Notes: a model not told the origin generated them from the sequence alone. Shown: positions 1 through 12,503, counted from the stretch's first letter. The stretch: 64,000 bases of DNA from Enterobacteriaceae bacterium 89 (GCA_014156375.1 RQJH01000002.1:1146331-1210330), one strand, 5' to 3'. Numbers and translations: made by a program.

Positions 1-939
1 CATCCGGTGTTCCACAATCGCCATATCGCTGCCCAGAGCAGACGGCGACAGCTGTACCATCGCAATGCGGTGCAGCAGGCTTTGCATTTCCACCAGCAGC
101 GCTTCCCATTCGATACCGCGGGAAGCGGCTTCATGAACGAGCGACATCACCTGCTCGCCGTTGGCGGCAACCAGAGCTTCGATCAGCGACAGCGCCTGAT
201 CGTCGTCCAGCGTACCGAGCATGGTGCTGACGGTGGCGGCGGTCAGCTGACCATCACCGCTGGCAATCGCCTGATCGGTAAGGCTCAGCGCATCGCGCAG
301 ACTGCCATCAGCCGCGCGGGCCAGCAGCTGCAGCGCACGCGGTTCTGCGGAGATTTTCTCTTCGCCAAGAATATGTTCAAGCTTCTCGCGGATTTGATCA
401 ACGTCGAGCGCTTTAAGATGGAACTGCAGGCAGCGGGAAAGGATCGTCACCGGCAGCTTTTGCGGATCCGTTGTTGCCAGCAGGAATTTGACGTGCGACG
501 GCGGCTCTTCCAGCGTTTTCAACAGCGCGTTAAAGCTGTGACGCGAGAGCATGTGCACTTCATCGATCAGATAGACCTTGAAGCGACCACGGGCCGGGGC
601 GTACTGCACGTTGTCCAGCAGGTCGCGGGTGTCTTCCACTTTGGTACGCGAGGCGGCATCGATCTCGATCAGATCAACAAAGCGCCCCTGCTCGATTTCA
701 CGGCAGTTATCGCAAACGCCGCACGGCGTGGCGGTGATCCCGCTTTCGCAGTTCAGGCCTTTTGCCAGCAGGCGGGCAATCGATGTTTTCCCGACCCCGC
801 GGGTGCCGGAAAACAGATACGCGTGGTGAAGTCGACCGGACGCCAGGCCGTTCGCCAGTGCGGTCAACACATGTTCCTGACCGACGACGTCAGCGAAGGT
901 TTGTGGGCGCCATTTTCGGGCTAAGACCTGATAACTCAT
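1..939 (-). CDS. dnaX: DNA polymerase III subunit tau/gamma, N-terminal part
   Basis: The gene runs off the left edge, so only the first 313 codons are present. It encodes the clamp-loader ATPase that opens the beta sliding clamp and couples polymerase cores. The protein begins MSYQVLARKWRPQ and shows the AAA+ Walker A motif GTRGVGKT, a zinc-binding Cys cluster (CGVCDNC), the Walker B-type motif LIDEVHML and sensor 1 (LLATTDP). The programmed frameshift site that yields gamma in E. coli lies further downstream and is outside the window, so it cannot be checked. It is downstream of apt on the same strand, as in E. coli, separated by about 90 bp that contain a strong hairpin. Confidence 0.97.
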   Translation of the reverse strand, partial: MSYQVLARKWRPQTFADVVGQEHVLTALANGLASGRLHHAYLFSGTRGVGKTSIARLLAKGLNCESGITATPCGVCDNCREIEQGRFVDLIEIDAASRTKVEDTRDLLDNVQYAPARGRFKVYLIDEVHMLSRHSFNALLKTLEEPPSHVKFLLATTDPQKLPVTILSRCLQFHLKALDVDQIREKLEHILGEEKISAEPRALQLLARAADGSLRDALSLTDQAIASGDGQLTAATVSTMLGTLDDDQALSLIEALVAANGEQVMSLVHEAASRGIEWEALLVEMQSLLHRIAMVQLSPSALGSDMAIVEHRM

Positions 940-988
940 GGGCTGGCTCTGAAACGCTGGAAGGTGGAATACAGGAGGGTAATGCTAA

Positions 989-1017
989 CACAACCTCACC
1001 CTTTGGGCGAGGTTGTG
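989..1017. terminator. Hairpin between apt and dnaX
   Basis: CACAACCTC (989-997) pairs with GAGGTTGTG (1009-1017), and an inner CCC/GGG continues the stem around a TTT loop. No clean U-tract follows in the apt direction, so it may be an attenuating or mRNA-stabilising hairpin rather than a full terminator for apt. It resembles the CT-rich palindromes found elsewhere in the window. Confidence 0.5.
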
Positions 1018-1027
1018 GGAGTTCGGA

Positions 1028-1579
1028 TCAGTGACCCGGGAATGGCACCAGGCTGTAGCAATGAATGCCCTGGCTTTCCAGGCGCTGCTCGCCGCCCAGA
1101 TCGAACAGATTAATGATGAAGGCCGCATCGGTCACTTCGCCACCCAGACGGCGGATCAGTTTAACGGTCGCTTCAATGGTGCCGCCGGTCGCCAGCAGAT
1201 CGTCCACCACCAGCACTTTGTCGCCCGGTTTGATGGCATCAACGTGGATTTCCAGCTGATCGGTGCCGTACTCCAGCTCATAGCTTTCAGCAATGGTTTC
1301 ACGCGGCAGTTTGCGCGGCTTACGCACCGGCACAAAACCTACGCCCAGCGCCAGCGCAACCGGAGCACCAAACAGGAAACCACGCGCCTCAGTGCCCACC
1401 ACTTTGGTGATCCCGGCGTTTTTGAAGCGCTCTGTCAGCAATTCGATGCTGAGCGCATAGGCTTTCGGGTCTTCCAGCATGCTGGTGACATCGCGGAAAA
1501 GAATGCCAGGTTTTGGATAGTCCTGGATGCTTTTGATGCTGTTTTTCAGAAATTCAAGCTGCTGTGCAGTTGCGGTCAT
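1028..1579 (-). CDS. apt: Adenine phosphoribosyltransferase
   Basis: Converts adenine and PRPP to AMP in cytosolic purine salvage. The 183-residue product matches the E. coli length when started at [12 protein letters not shown]; the longer upstream reading adds 14 unrelated residues. The PRPP-binding loop [13 protein letters not shown] and the [10 protein letters not shown] segment are intact. It lies between ybaN and dnaX, the conserved enterobacterial order, and all three are on the same strand. Confidence 0.97.
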   Translation of the reverse strand: MTATAQQLEFLKNSIKSIQDYPKPGILFRDVTSMLEDPKAYALSIELLTERFKNAGITKVVGTEARGFLFGAPVALALGVGFVPVRKPRKLPRETIAESYELEYGTDQLEIHVDAIKPGDKVLVVDDLLATGGTIEATVKLIRRLGGEVTDAAFIINLFDLGGEQRLESQGIHCYSLVPFPGH

Positions 1580-1736
1580 AGGTGTATGCCTGATTAAAAC
1601 GGTGTAACTCACAAGGCGCATTTTGCTTAAGGATCAAAGTTACATCTGATTAACCTTTGACCAGCCGCGCCCGTGCTCGAAAACGCCAGAATGTACTGGC
1701 ACTCATCCATAAATGCAATATCCGATCTCACCATTA

Positions 1737-2111
1737 TTATTTTTGTTGTTCTGCATCAACCACGGGGATACGCCACATAAAAATCAGCAGGCAGAAGAGG
1801 ATGACTAACAGCAGGATACGCACCCACAACATCTTCACCAGCCATAGCGATAGCGCGAAGGTCAGCAGAATCATGATGATAGCGCGCGGTTTGGCCCCCG
1901 GTGGCATCGCCTTATGCTGCTGCCAGTGGCGCAGATAAGGACCGAACCACGAGCGATAAAGCAGCCAGGCATGAAAGCGAGGCGATGAGCGCGAAAAACA
2001 CCAGGCCGCCAGCAGGATAAACGGCGTGGTCGGAAGCAGCGGTAAAAAGACCCCCAGCGTGCCTAAAGCTACCGCCAGCCAGCCAATGATGTTTAGAATA
2101 GTCCGTTTCAT
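1737..2111 (-). CDS. ybaN: DUF454 inner-membrane protein YbaN
   Basis: A 124-residue membrane protein of the DUF454 family, function unknown. Hydrophobic segments are seen near the N-terminus (IIGWLAVALGTLGVFLPLLPTTPFILLAAW) and in the C-terminal third. The start at MKRTILN gives the family's usual length; the 228-codon open frame upstream is antisense to priC and is not protein-like. It is divergent from priC with a 68-bp gap. Confidence 0.92.
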   Translation of the reverse strand: MKRTILNIIGWLAVALGTLGVFLPLLPTTPFILLAAWCFSRSSPRFHAWLLYRSWFGPYLRHWQQHKAMPPGAKPRAIIMILLTFALSLWLVKMLWVRILLLVILFCLLIFMWRIPVVDAEQQK

Positions 2112-2179
2112 CGTAAGAATCGTTGTAAAACTGAACGGCAAATGTAGCACAGGCATCCGTTTATCCGCTGGAGAAAAAC

Positions 2180-2707
2180 ATGAAGACTGACCTGTTACTG
2201 CAATCGCTGGAGCAGCAGCTATCACGCCTGGAGAGTGAAGTAGCGCCGATGGCCTTTCACGCCACGCTGGGCGCGCGTTTTGACCGCCAGCTTTTTCGCA
2301 CCCGCAGCTCGTTTCTACAGGCCTGCGTGGAGGAAGCGCGCGGCAACCTGCAATCGCTGCGCCACGCGGTGGAACAGCAGCAGTTTGAGCAGGTACAGTG
2401 GCTGGCGGAACGCCTGGTGGCACAGCTCGAGGCTATCGCCCGCGAAAGCAGCGCCTGGTCGCTGCGCGGCTGGGATAACGGCTCCCCGGCGCTGACCCGC
2501 TGGCAACGAAAAAGACTTCAGCATCAGGAGTATGAGCGACGTCTTCTGGAAATGACGCAGCAGCGGCGACAGCTTCTGGCGCAGGCCACTACGCTTGAAG
2601 AGCAGCAGAGATTGTCCAGGGAAGTGGAAGCTTTTAGCGCCCGTTTGACGCGCTGTCGGAACGCGCTGGAAAATATTGAAAACGTACTGGCGCGAATGAC
2701 GCGCTGA
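2180..2707 (+). CDS. priC: Primosomal replication protein N'' (PriC)
   Basis: PriC loads DnaB helicase at stalled forks with gapped leading strands, a PriA-independent restart route. The 175-residue product equals the E. coli length and is rich in Gln, Arg and Leu, with long predicted helices and no signal or membrane segment. It is followed 12 bp later by ybaM on the same strand, probably in one transcript. Confidence 0.95.
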   Translation: MKTDLLLQSLEQQLSRLESEVAPMAFHATLGARFDRQLFRTRSSFLQACVEEARGNLQSLRHAVEQQQFEQVQWLAERLVAQLEAIARESSAWSLRGWDNGSPALTRWQRKRLQHQEYERRLLEMTQQRRQLLAQATTLEEQQRLSREVEAFSARLTRCRNALENIENVLARMTR

Positions 2708-2719
2708 GCAGGAGGAAGG

Positions 2720-2890
2720 ATGTCGCTGGAAAATGCACCGGACGATGTGAAGCTGGCGGTGGATTTGATTATGCTGCTGGAAGAGCACGCCATTGCGCCG
2801 GAGACGGTGCTGAGCGCGCTGGAGATAGTGAAGCGGGATTTTGAACGTAAGGTGCAGGCTGTTCCACCCTCTCCCCTGCCCTCTCCCTGA
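2720..2890 (+). CDS. ybaM: Small protein YbaM (RsmS-like) with a repeat-derived C-terminus
   Basis: A 56-residue protein beginning [20 protein letters not shown] with a good SD (GGAGGAAGG) 2-10 bases upstream. The first ~46 residues match the E. coli YbaM family, which is annotated in some genomes as the pleiotropic regulator RsmS. The tail [11 protein letters not shown] does not match the charged E. coli tail. It is encoded by the CT-rich palindromic repeat that begins here, and the stop codon TGA (2888-2890) is the three-base loop of the first hairpin. The gene probably lost its native 3' end when the repeat arose. Confidence 0.85.
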   Translation: MSLENAPDDVKLAVDLIMLLEEHAIAPETVLSALEIVKRDFERKVQAVPPSPLPSP

Positions 2891-2966
2891 GGGAGAGGGA
2901 GAAAACCGTATCCAAATTCCTGCTCGATCGGTCCCCTCTCCCTGAGGGAGAGGGTTAGGGTGAGGG
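2870..2966. repeat. CT-rich palindromic intergenic repeat, two hairpins
   Basis: Two identical 21-bp hairpins, CCCTCTCCC-TGA-GGGAGAGGG, lie at 2879-2899 and 2934-2954, followed by TTAGGGTGAGGG. The 45-bp segment 2922-2966 recurs almost unchanged at 61067-61111 with the same lead-in GCTCGATCGGT. It sits between the convergent ybaM and mscK genes and could act as a bidirectional transcription or mRNA-decay barrier. It overlaps the ybaM reading frame. Confidence 0.85.
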
Positions 2967-2973
2967 GGAAATC

Positions 2974-5900
2974 TTACGAACCTTCCGGTGCTGGCGCGGA
3001 ATTATCGCCTTTCGCGTCGCGCTTCACTTCCTGCACTTCATCGCCTTTCTCATTGCGCAGATGCACTTCCAACTGATTGAAGGCGATATTAATCCCATTC
3101 TCGCGACACAGCTTGTCAATGGTGCGGTTCAGCTCATCTACGGTGTAGCTACGGTCGCGCAGCTCACGCACGTACAGACGTAATTCGTGATCCAGCGTAC
3201 TCGCGCCGAAAGTTGTGAAGAACACTGACGGTTCCGGCTCGTGCATCACTTTAGGATGCTCTTTTGCCGCCTTCAGCAGTATTTCTTTCACCTTATCCAG
3301 ATCCGAACCATAGGCCACGCCAAGGCGGATCACCACGCGGGTGATGGTATCGCTGAGCGACCAGTTGATCAGACGCTCGGTGACGAACGCTTTGTTCGGG
3401 ATAATCACCTCTTTGCGGTCAAAGTCGGTGATGGTGGTAGCACGAATACGAATTTTGCTGACGGAACCCGAGAAGGTGCCAATGGTCACCGTATCGCCAA
3501 TGCGCACCGGACGTTCGAACAGAATGATCAGACCGGAAACAAAGTTACCGAAGATTTCCCCAAGGCCAAAACCAAGACCAACCGACAGCGCGGCGGCAAG
3601 CCATTGCAGTTTATCCCACGACACCCCAAGCGAGCCGAACACGGTCATCGCGCCGACGGCAATGATGATGTAGTTCAGAATGGTGGTAATGGCATACGAC
3701 GCGCCCTGGCGCATGTTCAGGCGCGACAACACCAGCACTTCGAGCAGACCCGGCAGGTTGCGGATCAGCGCCCAGGTCACCACTACGGCGATCAGGGCGA
3801 ACAGCAGGCTGCCCAGCGTCACGCTGCGCAGGACATCCGCTCCGGCTTCGGTGACGTTGTAGTGCCACAGCGTAATGCTGTCGAGATAGGCGAAAACGGT
3901 AATTAAATCCGACCAGATGGCCCAGAACATCACGCCGAACAGCGCCAGCATCACCAGCATGGTGATTCGCAGCGTCTGCTGGTTAACGTCTTCCAGCGCA
4001 ATGGTCGGTTCTTCCTGCGGCTCTGCGCCTTCAGCGCCCTCTTTCACCAGATGCTGACGACGGGCAAGCGCGCGGCGATAGGCAATACGGCGCGCCGCCA
4101 CGCTCAGGCCGCGCAGTACCGTCTGGTACAGCAGATTCCAGAGGATCACCAGATAAACGGTTTCAATCCAGCGGCCCGCCAGGCGCAGCGTGGTGTAGAA
4201 ATACCCCGTCGCCGTCAGCACGGTCAGCGCAACAGGCACAATCGCCAGCACCGTAATGGTGAGCAGACGCAGGCTGTGCGACTCTTTGTCACGCCAGGCA
4301 TCGCGGCACATCGGCATGATCAGCACCGAGATCAGCAGCAGGTTGAGGAAAATCATAAACTGGCCGAAGACGTCATCCATCAGACGCAGCGGGGTCAGCT
4401 CCGCCTCAACGGCCCAGAAGTGCAGCGGCAGCAGCGCCAGGCTGATGCGCACAATCTGCCGACGCCAGTGGCGGGTCAGATCCGGTGGCATGTTGAAGTG
4501 GGTGACCGCCACGCCATTTTTTTCCAGCACTTTCCAGCTCAGGCCGAACACCAGCCAGAACAGCGCCAGCTTTTTACTGAATGCCCACAGCAGATCGCTG
4601 ATATTCAGCTGCATGGTGAGCAGAATCAGCCCGGCGGCGAGGATCATCATTACCACCGGCAGCGCGCGGATCAGGTCGATTAAAATCGCCTTCGGCGTAT
4701 GCAGCTGGCTGTCGTTACGCAGATGCCCCACTTCCGAAGCGAGTTTCTTCTGGTAGTTTTTCAGCCAGGTTAAACGCCAGCGGATCAGGCCAGCAATCAG
4801 CAGCAGCGGCAGTCCGGCAAGGAAGGCAATAAACACCGCCGGCCAGGCTTTTTCCCAGTTGACGGTGAGCTTCATCTTGCTGAACTGATCTTTCAGCGTG
4901 GAAGGGAATGCTTTGAACCAGCTCCAGTCCATCGGCTTGTTGCTGTTCACCCAGAAAATTTGCTGGGTCAGAATCGAGCGCAGGCTCTTGGAGACGCTCA
5001 TCAGCTGCTGCTGGTTGATTTGCAGGTTGATAGCCATCATCAGCTGGTTGCCCAGCTGTTTGTTCATCTGATCCAGCAGCTCACGACGCATCTCCACCAC
5101 CTGGGTCAGCGCGTCGGTCACTTCGCTGTTCACTTCGCCGTTATGGCCCTCTTCCAGCTTCGCAACATAGTCATCGCTCTGGAACAGCGCATCGCGCTGC
5201 TGGTTGACTTCGAACTGTTCAAGACGCAGGTCCGCAATGCGGTTGGTCATGTCTTCCAGTTCATCCGCGGACGGCAGCTGCTGCTGTTCCTGATACAGGA
5301 TACGCGACAGCAGCAGGCTGCCTTTCAGCATGGAGATTTGTTCTTTGACGTTGCGCTCGGACTGCAGCGCGCGGTCGAGCCAGGTTTTGATGCGGATGTT
5401 TTGCTGAACCAGCTGGTTGCCATTTTCCGTGGCTTTGATCAGCTTTTCGCTGAGCTGCTGGTTAATATCCAGCTCCTGCTTCACCAGCGGGTTGGCCTGA
5501 ATTTTTGCTGCTTCATCAGGAGACATCGCCTCCTGCGCCGTTTTCTCGGTCAGGGTCAGACGCTTGCTGTTGACGGCTTCCTGCAACAGCTGCAGCTGAT
5601 GTTGCAGCCGGTTGCTGTTGGCCAGCACGTAGTCACGCTGCTTTTGCAACGTATCCTGTAAAGTCGTATTCCCCGCCAGGCTCTTACGCTGCTGATCGAG
5701 TTCAGCATTCAGCAGCGCCTGCTGCGCCAGCAGCATGGTTTGTTGCGTCGGGCGTAGCGCATCTTCGCCCACTGTTGTGCCGTTCAACCGGTTACGGATC
5801 TGCTGCAGCTGCTGCGAAGCGTTGTACATTGAGTTTTGCACACGCTCAGGCTGCGTCTGCAAAGAGACCAGTTGACTGTTGTAAGCTGCCAAATCGTTTT

Positions 5901-6333
5901 GCGCCGTTTGCAGCTGATCGAGAATATCGCTGACCCGCGCTTCCAGCTGACGCATGGAAAGCTGATTCAGGGTTTTACGGGTTTCATCGTCGTTGTCCGC
6001 ATCGTTCAGCGAAGCAAGGCCGTCGGTCGCCTGGCGCATTTTTGCCGGCGCCTGTTCGATCTGCTGGGCCAGCTGCGCGGTTTCGTCTTTGACGCGATCG
6101 ATTTTATCCAGCACCTGAAGCGTATCGCTCAGATCCTGTTCGACAAGCTTATCCTGAGGAGTGAGATCTTTTTTCTTGGTCAGCGTCGTCAGCTGCTTTT
6201 GTATATCCGCGCGATCGGGAAGATCGCTGCTGCTTTGCGCCCGAGCCTGGCTCAGGCCAATGACGCCAAAATAACAGACCAGAAGGGTCATCAGAGTAAA
6301 AAGCGATTTCCGCGAGAAGATTGTGTGCAGCAT
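2974..6333 (-). CDS. mscK: Potassium-dependent mechanosensitive channel MscK
   Basis: A large MscS-family channel that opens under membrane tension in high-K+ medium. At 1119 residues it is one shorter than the E. coli protein. An N-terminal signal peptide (LFTLMTLLVCYFGVIGLSQARAQS) leads into a long Gln-rich periplasmic coiled-coil region (about residues 40-470). Multiple membrane spans follow, then the MscS core with the pore helix and the FERPVRIGDTVTIG beta-domain. The start at MLHTIFSRK was chosen for length and signal peptide; an upstream Met adds 21 unsupported residues. Residue 925, next to the pore-lining VGLGFGL segment, is Gly (codon 3559-3561) where E. coli MscK and MscM have Gln. 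Confidence 0.96.
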   Translation of the reverse strand: MLHTIFSRKSLFTLMTLLVCYFGVIGLSQARAQSSSDLPDRADIQKQLTTLTKKKDLTPQDKLVEQDLSDTLQVLDKIDRVKDETAQLAQQIEQAPAKMRQATDGLASLNDADNDDETRKTLNQLSMRQLEARVSDILDQLQTAQNDLAAYNSQLVSLQTQPERVQNSMYNASQQLQQIRNRLNGTTVGEDALRPTQQTMLLAQQALLNAELDQQRKSLAGNTTLQDTLQKQRDYVLANSNRLQHQLQLLQEAVNSKRLTLTEKTAQEAMSPDEAAKIQANPLVKQELDINQQLSEKLIKATENGNQLVQQNIRIKTWLDRALQSERNVKEQISMLKGSLLLSRILYQEQQQLPSADELEDMTNRIADLRLEQFEVNQQRDALFQSDDYVAKLEEGHNGEVNSEVTDALTQVVEMRRELLDQMNKQLGNQLMMAINLQINQQQLMSVSKSLRSILTQQIFWVNSNKPMDWSWFKAFPSTLKDQFSKMKLTVNWEKAWPAVFIAFLAGLPLLLIAGLIRWRLTWLKNYQKKLASEVGHLRNDSQLHTPKAILIDLIRALPVVMMILAAGLILLTMQLNISDLLWAFSKKLALFWLVFGLSWKVLEKNGVAVTHFNMPPDLTRHWRRQIVRISLALLPLHFWAVEAELTPLRLMDDVFGQFMIFLNLLLISVLIMPMCRDAWRDKESHSLRLLTITVLAIVPVALTVLTATGYFYTTLRLAGRWIETVYLVILWNLLYQTVLRGLSVAARRIAYRRALARRQHLVKEGAEGAEPQEEPTIALEDVNQQTLRITMLVMLALFGVMFWAIWSDLITVFAYLDSITLWHYNVTEAGADVLRSVTLGSLLFALIAVVVTWALIRNLPGLLEVLVLSRLNMRQGASYAITTILNYIIIAVGAMTVFGSLGVSWDKLQWLAAALSVGLGFGLGEIFGNFVSGLIILFERPVRIGDTVTIGTFSGSVSKIRIRATTITDFDRKEVIIPNKAFVTERLINWSLSDTITRVVIRLGVAYGSDLDKVKEILLKAAKEHPKVMHEPEPSVFFTTFGASTLDHELRLYVRELRDRSYTVDELNRTIDKLCRENGINIAFNQLEVHLRNEKGDEVQEVKRDAKGDNSAPAPEGS

Positions 6334-6463
6334 AGTGTCAGCGTGAATGAGTTCAGAACCGGCAGACCGGGGAAAAGAGCCTGCGCAGAATAGCATTTAT
6401 GCTTTTCGTCGAATAGCGGCCAGCATTAAGATTATTCCTGGACTCGCCCCGGTTTACTCTGCG

Positions 6464-7111
6464 TTAAGCCTCAGCCGGTTTGGCTCTCATTGTCGGACAG
6501 AACTGGAAGGCTTCAATCAGAATGGCAACATAGTCTCTGGCCTCCTGTTTGAGGTCAAAAGAGTCAGGGGAAAATAGCCAGTTTTCCACGATGCCGGAAA
6601 CGTAGCCGCGCATCAGAATGGCCGCACGCCGGGTCAGAATATCGGCCGGAAGCTGTCCCGCCGCGATACAGTCTTTCAGAACCTGTTCGATGCGGTCGTA
6701 GCTCTCCAGACAGAGGTTGCGTTGGGCCTGCTGCGCCGCCGCCATTTCGCCAACAAATTCACATTTATGAAAGATAATTTCCATCATTAACCGGCGACGC
6801 TCTTCTGTCACTGTCGCTTCAAGAATATAGACTAGAATCTCCCTAAGAACTGAGAGTGGATCACCGGGGAATTTTGCCTGATACTCTGTCTCAAGCGAGC
6901 CGATACTGGATTCCTGGAGCTGCCAGATTTCACTAAAAAGATCTGATTTGTTCTTGAAATGCCAGTAGATTGCACCTCGGGTCACCCCTGCGGCTTTTGC
7001 AATCGCGGCCAACGAGGTGGATGATACCCCCTGTTGCGAAAACAAACGCAGGGCGACATCGAGAATGTGTTGCCGTGTTTCCAGCGCTTGTTGTTTGGTT
7101 TTTCGTGCCAT
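6464..7111 (-). CDS. acrR: TetR-family repressor of acrAB
   Basis: Local repressor of the AcrAB efflux pump, released by pump substrates. The 215 residues match the E. coli length. The N-terminal TetR helix-turn-helix (about residues 10-55, [20 protein letters not shown]) precedes a variable ligand-binding domain. It is divergent from acrA, with its operator in the 141-bp gap. Confidence 0.97.
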   Translation of the reverse strand: MARKTKQQALETRQHILDVALRLFSQQGVSSTSLAAIAKAAGVTRGAIYWHFKNKSDLFSEIWQLQESSIGSLETEYQAKFPGDPLSVLREILVYILEATVTEERRRLMMEIIFHKCEFVGEMAAAQQAQRNLCLESYDRIEQVLKDCIAAGQLPADILTRRAAILMRGYVSGIVENWLFSPDSFDLKQEARDYVAILIEAFQFCPTMRAKPAEA

Positions 7112-7139
7112 AGGTTGGTGAATTTACAGAGGTTAGATT

Positions 7140-7163
7140 TACATACATTTGTGAATGTATGTA
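7140..7163. promoter_or_regulatory. AcrR operator between acrR and acrA
   Basis: A perfect 24-bp inverted repeat: TACATACATT (7140-7149), spacer TGTG, AATGTATGTA (7154-7163). It matches the known E. coli AcrR operator as I recall it. It lies 29 bp upstream of acrR and 90 bp upstream of acrA, where it can control both genes. Confidence 0.92.
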
Positions 7164-7252
7164 CCATAGTACGACCATAATATAAAGCAACAATGGGTTT
7201 GTGGACACTTGATCCATTGATCAATTTGAAATCGGACACTCGAGGTTTACAT

Positions 7253-8446
7253 ATGAACAAAAACAGAGGGTTAACGCCTCTGGCGGTCGTTCTGATGCTT
7301 GCAGGTGGCGTAGCACTTACAGGATGTGACGATAAACAGGCTCAACAGGGAGCGGCGCATACGCCAGAAGTGGGTGTTGTTACGCTTAAAACTGAACCTC
7401 TCCAAATCACAACCGAGTTACCTGGCCGCACAAGCGCCTACCGAATCGCAGAAGTTCGTCCTCAGGTGAGCGGTATCATCCTGAAGCGTAACTTCACGGA
7501 AGGTGGTGAGATTAAGGCTGGTGAGTCTCTTTATCAGATTGATCCCGCAACCTATCAGGCTTCTTACGACAGCGCTAAAGGCGATTTAGCCAAAGCTGAA
7601 GCTGCCGCGAAAGTGGCACAGCTGACCGCAAGCCGCTACCAGAAACTGTTGGGCACTCAGTACATCAGCCGTCAGGACTATGACACCGCGCTGTCTGATT
7701 CCCTGCAGGCGAATGCTGCCGTTGTCGCTGCCAAAGCCGCCGTGGAAACTGCGCGTATTAACCTCGCCTACACCAAAGTGAGTTCCCCAATCAGCGGTCG
7801 TATCGGCAAATCTTCCGTTACGGAAGGCGCGCTGGTGCAAAACGGTCAGGCCGATGCGCTGGCAACCGTCCAGCAGCTCGATCCGATCTACGTGGATGTG
7901 ACTCAGTCCAGCAACGATTTCCTGCGTCTGAAACAGGAACTGGCTAACGGTTCTCTGAAGCAGGAAAACGGCAAAGCGAAGGTGAAAATTGTCACCCAGG
8001 ACGGTCTGACCTATCCACAGGACGGTACGCTGGAATTCTCTGACGTCACCGTTGACCAGACGACCGGGTCTATCACCCTGCGCGCTATCTTCCCGAACCC
8101 AGACCATACTCTGCTGCCGGGCATGTTCGTGCGCGCGAAGCTGGAAGAAGGTCTGAACCCGACGGCGCTGCTGGTACCACAGCAGGGCGTAACCCGTACC
8201 CCGCGCGGCGATGCCAGCGCACTGGTAGTGGGTGAAGGTGACAAGGTTGAGATGCGTCAGATCACGGCAACTCAGGCTATCGGCGATAAATGGCTGGTGA
8301 CTGAAGGTCTGAAAGCTGGCGATCGCGTCATCATTTCCGGTTTGCAGAAAGTTAAACCGGGCGCTCAGGTCAAAGCGCAGGAAGTCACTGACAATCAGCA
8401 GCAAGCTGCAGCGGGTCAGCCGCAGTCAGAACAGACCAAGTCTTAA
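7253..8446 (+). CDS. acrA: Multidrug efflux periplasmic adaptor AcrA
   Basis: Membrane-fusion lipoprotein that links AcrB to the TolC channel. The 397 residues match E. coli. The signal ends in lipobox LTGC, with Cys25 as the lipidated residue. Beta-barrel, lipoyl and coiled-coil hairpin regions are in the usual order (VRPQVSGIILKRNF, then the Ala/Lys-rich hairpin at about residues 95-165). ATG 7253 is preferred over an in-frame upstream start that would place 20 residues before the signal peptide. acrB follows after 22 bp in the same operon. Confidence 0.98.
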   Translation: MNKNRGLTPLAVVLMLAGGVALTGCDDKQAQQGAAHTPEVGVVTLKTEPLQITTELPGRTSAYRIAEVRPQVSGIILKRNFTEGGEIKAGESLYQIDPATYQASYDSAKGDLAKAEAAAKVAQLTASRYQKLLGTQYISRQDYDTALSDSLQANAAVVAAKAAVETARINLAYTKVSSPISGRIGKSSVTEGALVQNGQADALATVQQLDPIYVDVTQSSNDFLRLKQELANGSLKQENGKAKVKIVTQDGLTYPQDGTLEFSDVTVDQTTGSITLRAIFPNPDHTLLPGMFVRAKLEEGLNPTALLVPQQGVTRTPRGDASALVVGEGDKVEMRQITATQAIGDKWLVTEGLKAGDRVIISGLQKVKPGAQVKAQEVTDNQQQAAAGQPQSEQTKS

Positions 8447-8465
8447 CTTAAACAGGAGCCGTTAA

Positions 8466-11615
<3,150 letters not shown>

Positions 11616-11634
11616 TACTGATGCCATAATGAAA

Positions 11635-11664
11635 AAGGGTCGCTGCGGCGGCCCTTCTTTTTTT
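11635..11664 (+). terminator. Rho-independent terminator of acrAB
   Basis: AAGGG-T-CGC / GCG-G-CCCTT stem (11635-11656) followed by CTTTTTTT, 20 bp after the acrB stop codon. Confidence 0.85.
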
Positions 11665-12101
11665 CATTAATCTTTCTTATTGACCTCGCATTTATATCCT
11701 CAACAAAGGGTATGGGGATATAATGTCCAAATGTACTCTCATTTCGATAGCATTAAACGTGGTAAACCTATTTTTGTGACTGATTTATTAGGATTAATCT
11801 TAGTTTAAGATCGATAGCAGAAATAGCCTGGAAAAGTGCGTTCAGAGAGCGTACATAAGCTAATGAAAAATAAGCTGTCTGCTAAAAATCCTCAGAACAT
11901 ACTTAAATTTAACTAAAGAAAATGCTTAAATTGCCCCGCGCGATGGCCCATTAAACTAATTGTAATTTTTCGTAATAGCGCGGTGAAATCTTTTTCAGAG
12001 TGGATTATAGTTAGCTTATCAGGTTCACAGCGTATGTTCCGGGTCAGACAGTAGTATCCATCCCACACGGTGTTTGTTGGTTAATCATAAGGGGATGCGT
12101 T
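11665..12101. other. Long AT-rich intergenic region upstream of tomB-hha
   Basis: These 437 bp between the acrAB terminator and tomB are clearly richer in A+T than the flanking genes, with runs such as TTTAAGATCGATAG and AATTGTAATTTTTCG. No ORF or RNA gene was recognised. E. coli also has a long spacer here. Because Hha is an H-NS partner, an H-NS/Hha-responsive promoter for tomB-hha is plausible, but no individual site could be assigned. Confidence 0.5.
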
Positions 12102-12476
12102 ATGGACGAATACTCGCCAAAAAGACATGATATCGCGCAGCTTAAATTTCTCTGCGAAACCCTGTATCATGATTGTCTGGTTAACCTTGAAGAGAACCGA
12201 GCAGGCTGGGTCAATGACCCTACGTCAGCGCTCAATCTTCAGCTCAACGAACTGATCGAGCATATTGCAACCTTCGCACTTAATTACAAAATTAAGTACA
12301 ACGAAGACAATAAATTGATCGCCCAGATTGATGAATATCTGGACGATACCTTTATGTTGTTCAGTAGCTACGGCATTAATGCAGCGGATCTGCAGAAGTG
12401 GCGGAAGTCCGGGAACAGACTCTTCCGTTGCTTCGTCAATCTTAGCCGGGCGAATCCTGTAAGTCTTTCTTGTTAA
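12102..12476 (+). CDS. tomB: Hha toxicity modulator TomB
   Basis: A 124-residue soluble protein, the same length as E. coli TomB (YbaJ). It counters the toxic and biofilm effects of Hha and is described as its antitoxin-like partner. The sequence MDEYSPKRHDIAQLKFLCETLYHDC and the single C-terminal Cys (SLSC) are conserved. A Shine-Dalgarno AAGGGG precedes the ATG. hha follows after 27 bp. Confidence 0.95.
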   Translation: MDEYSPKRHDIAQLKFLCETLYHDCLVNLEENRAGWVNDPTSALNLQLNELIEHIATFALNYKIKYNEDNKLIAQIDEYLDDTFMLFSSYGINAADLQKWRKSGNRLFRCFVNLSRANPVSLSC

Positions 12477-12503
12477 AATTATTACAATCAAAAAGGTAAA
12501 GTG

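Noticed and set aside
7-924. Long open frame antisense to dnaX, and similar long antisense frames over mscK, acrA, ribD, sbcC and the amidohydrolase gene
   Set aside because: Arg/Gln-rich or low-complexity composition, no ribosome binding site, and complete overlap with well-conserved genes; these are shadows of GC-rich codon use.
1-939. dnaX programmed -1 frameshift
   Set aside because: The slippery site is near codon 430 in E. coli; the window contains only codons 1-313.
2870-2966. CT-rich repeats as a CRISPR array
   Set aside because: Only two palindromic units without regular unique spacers and no cas genes nearby.
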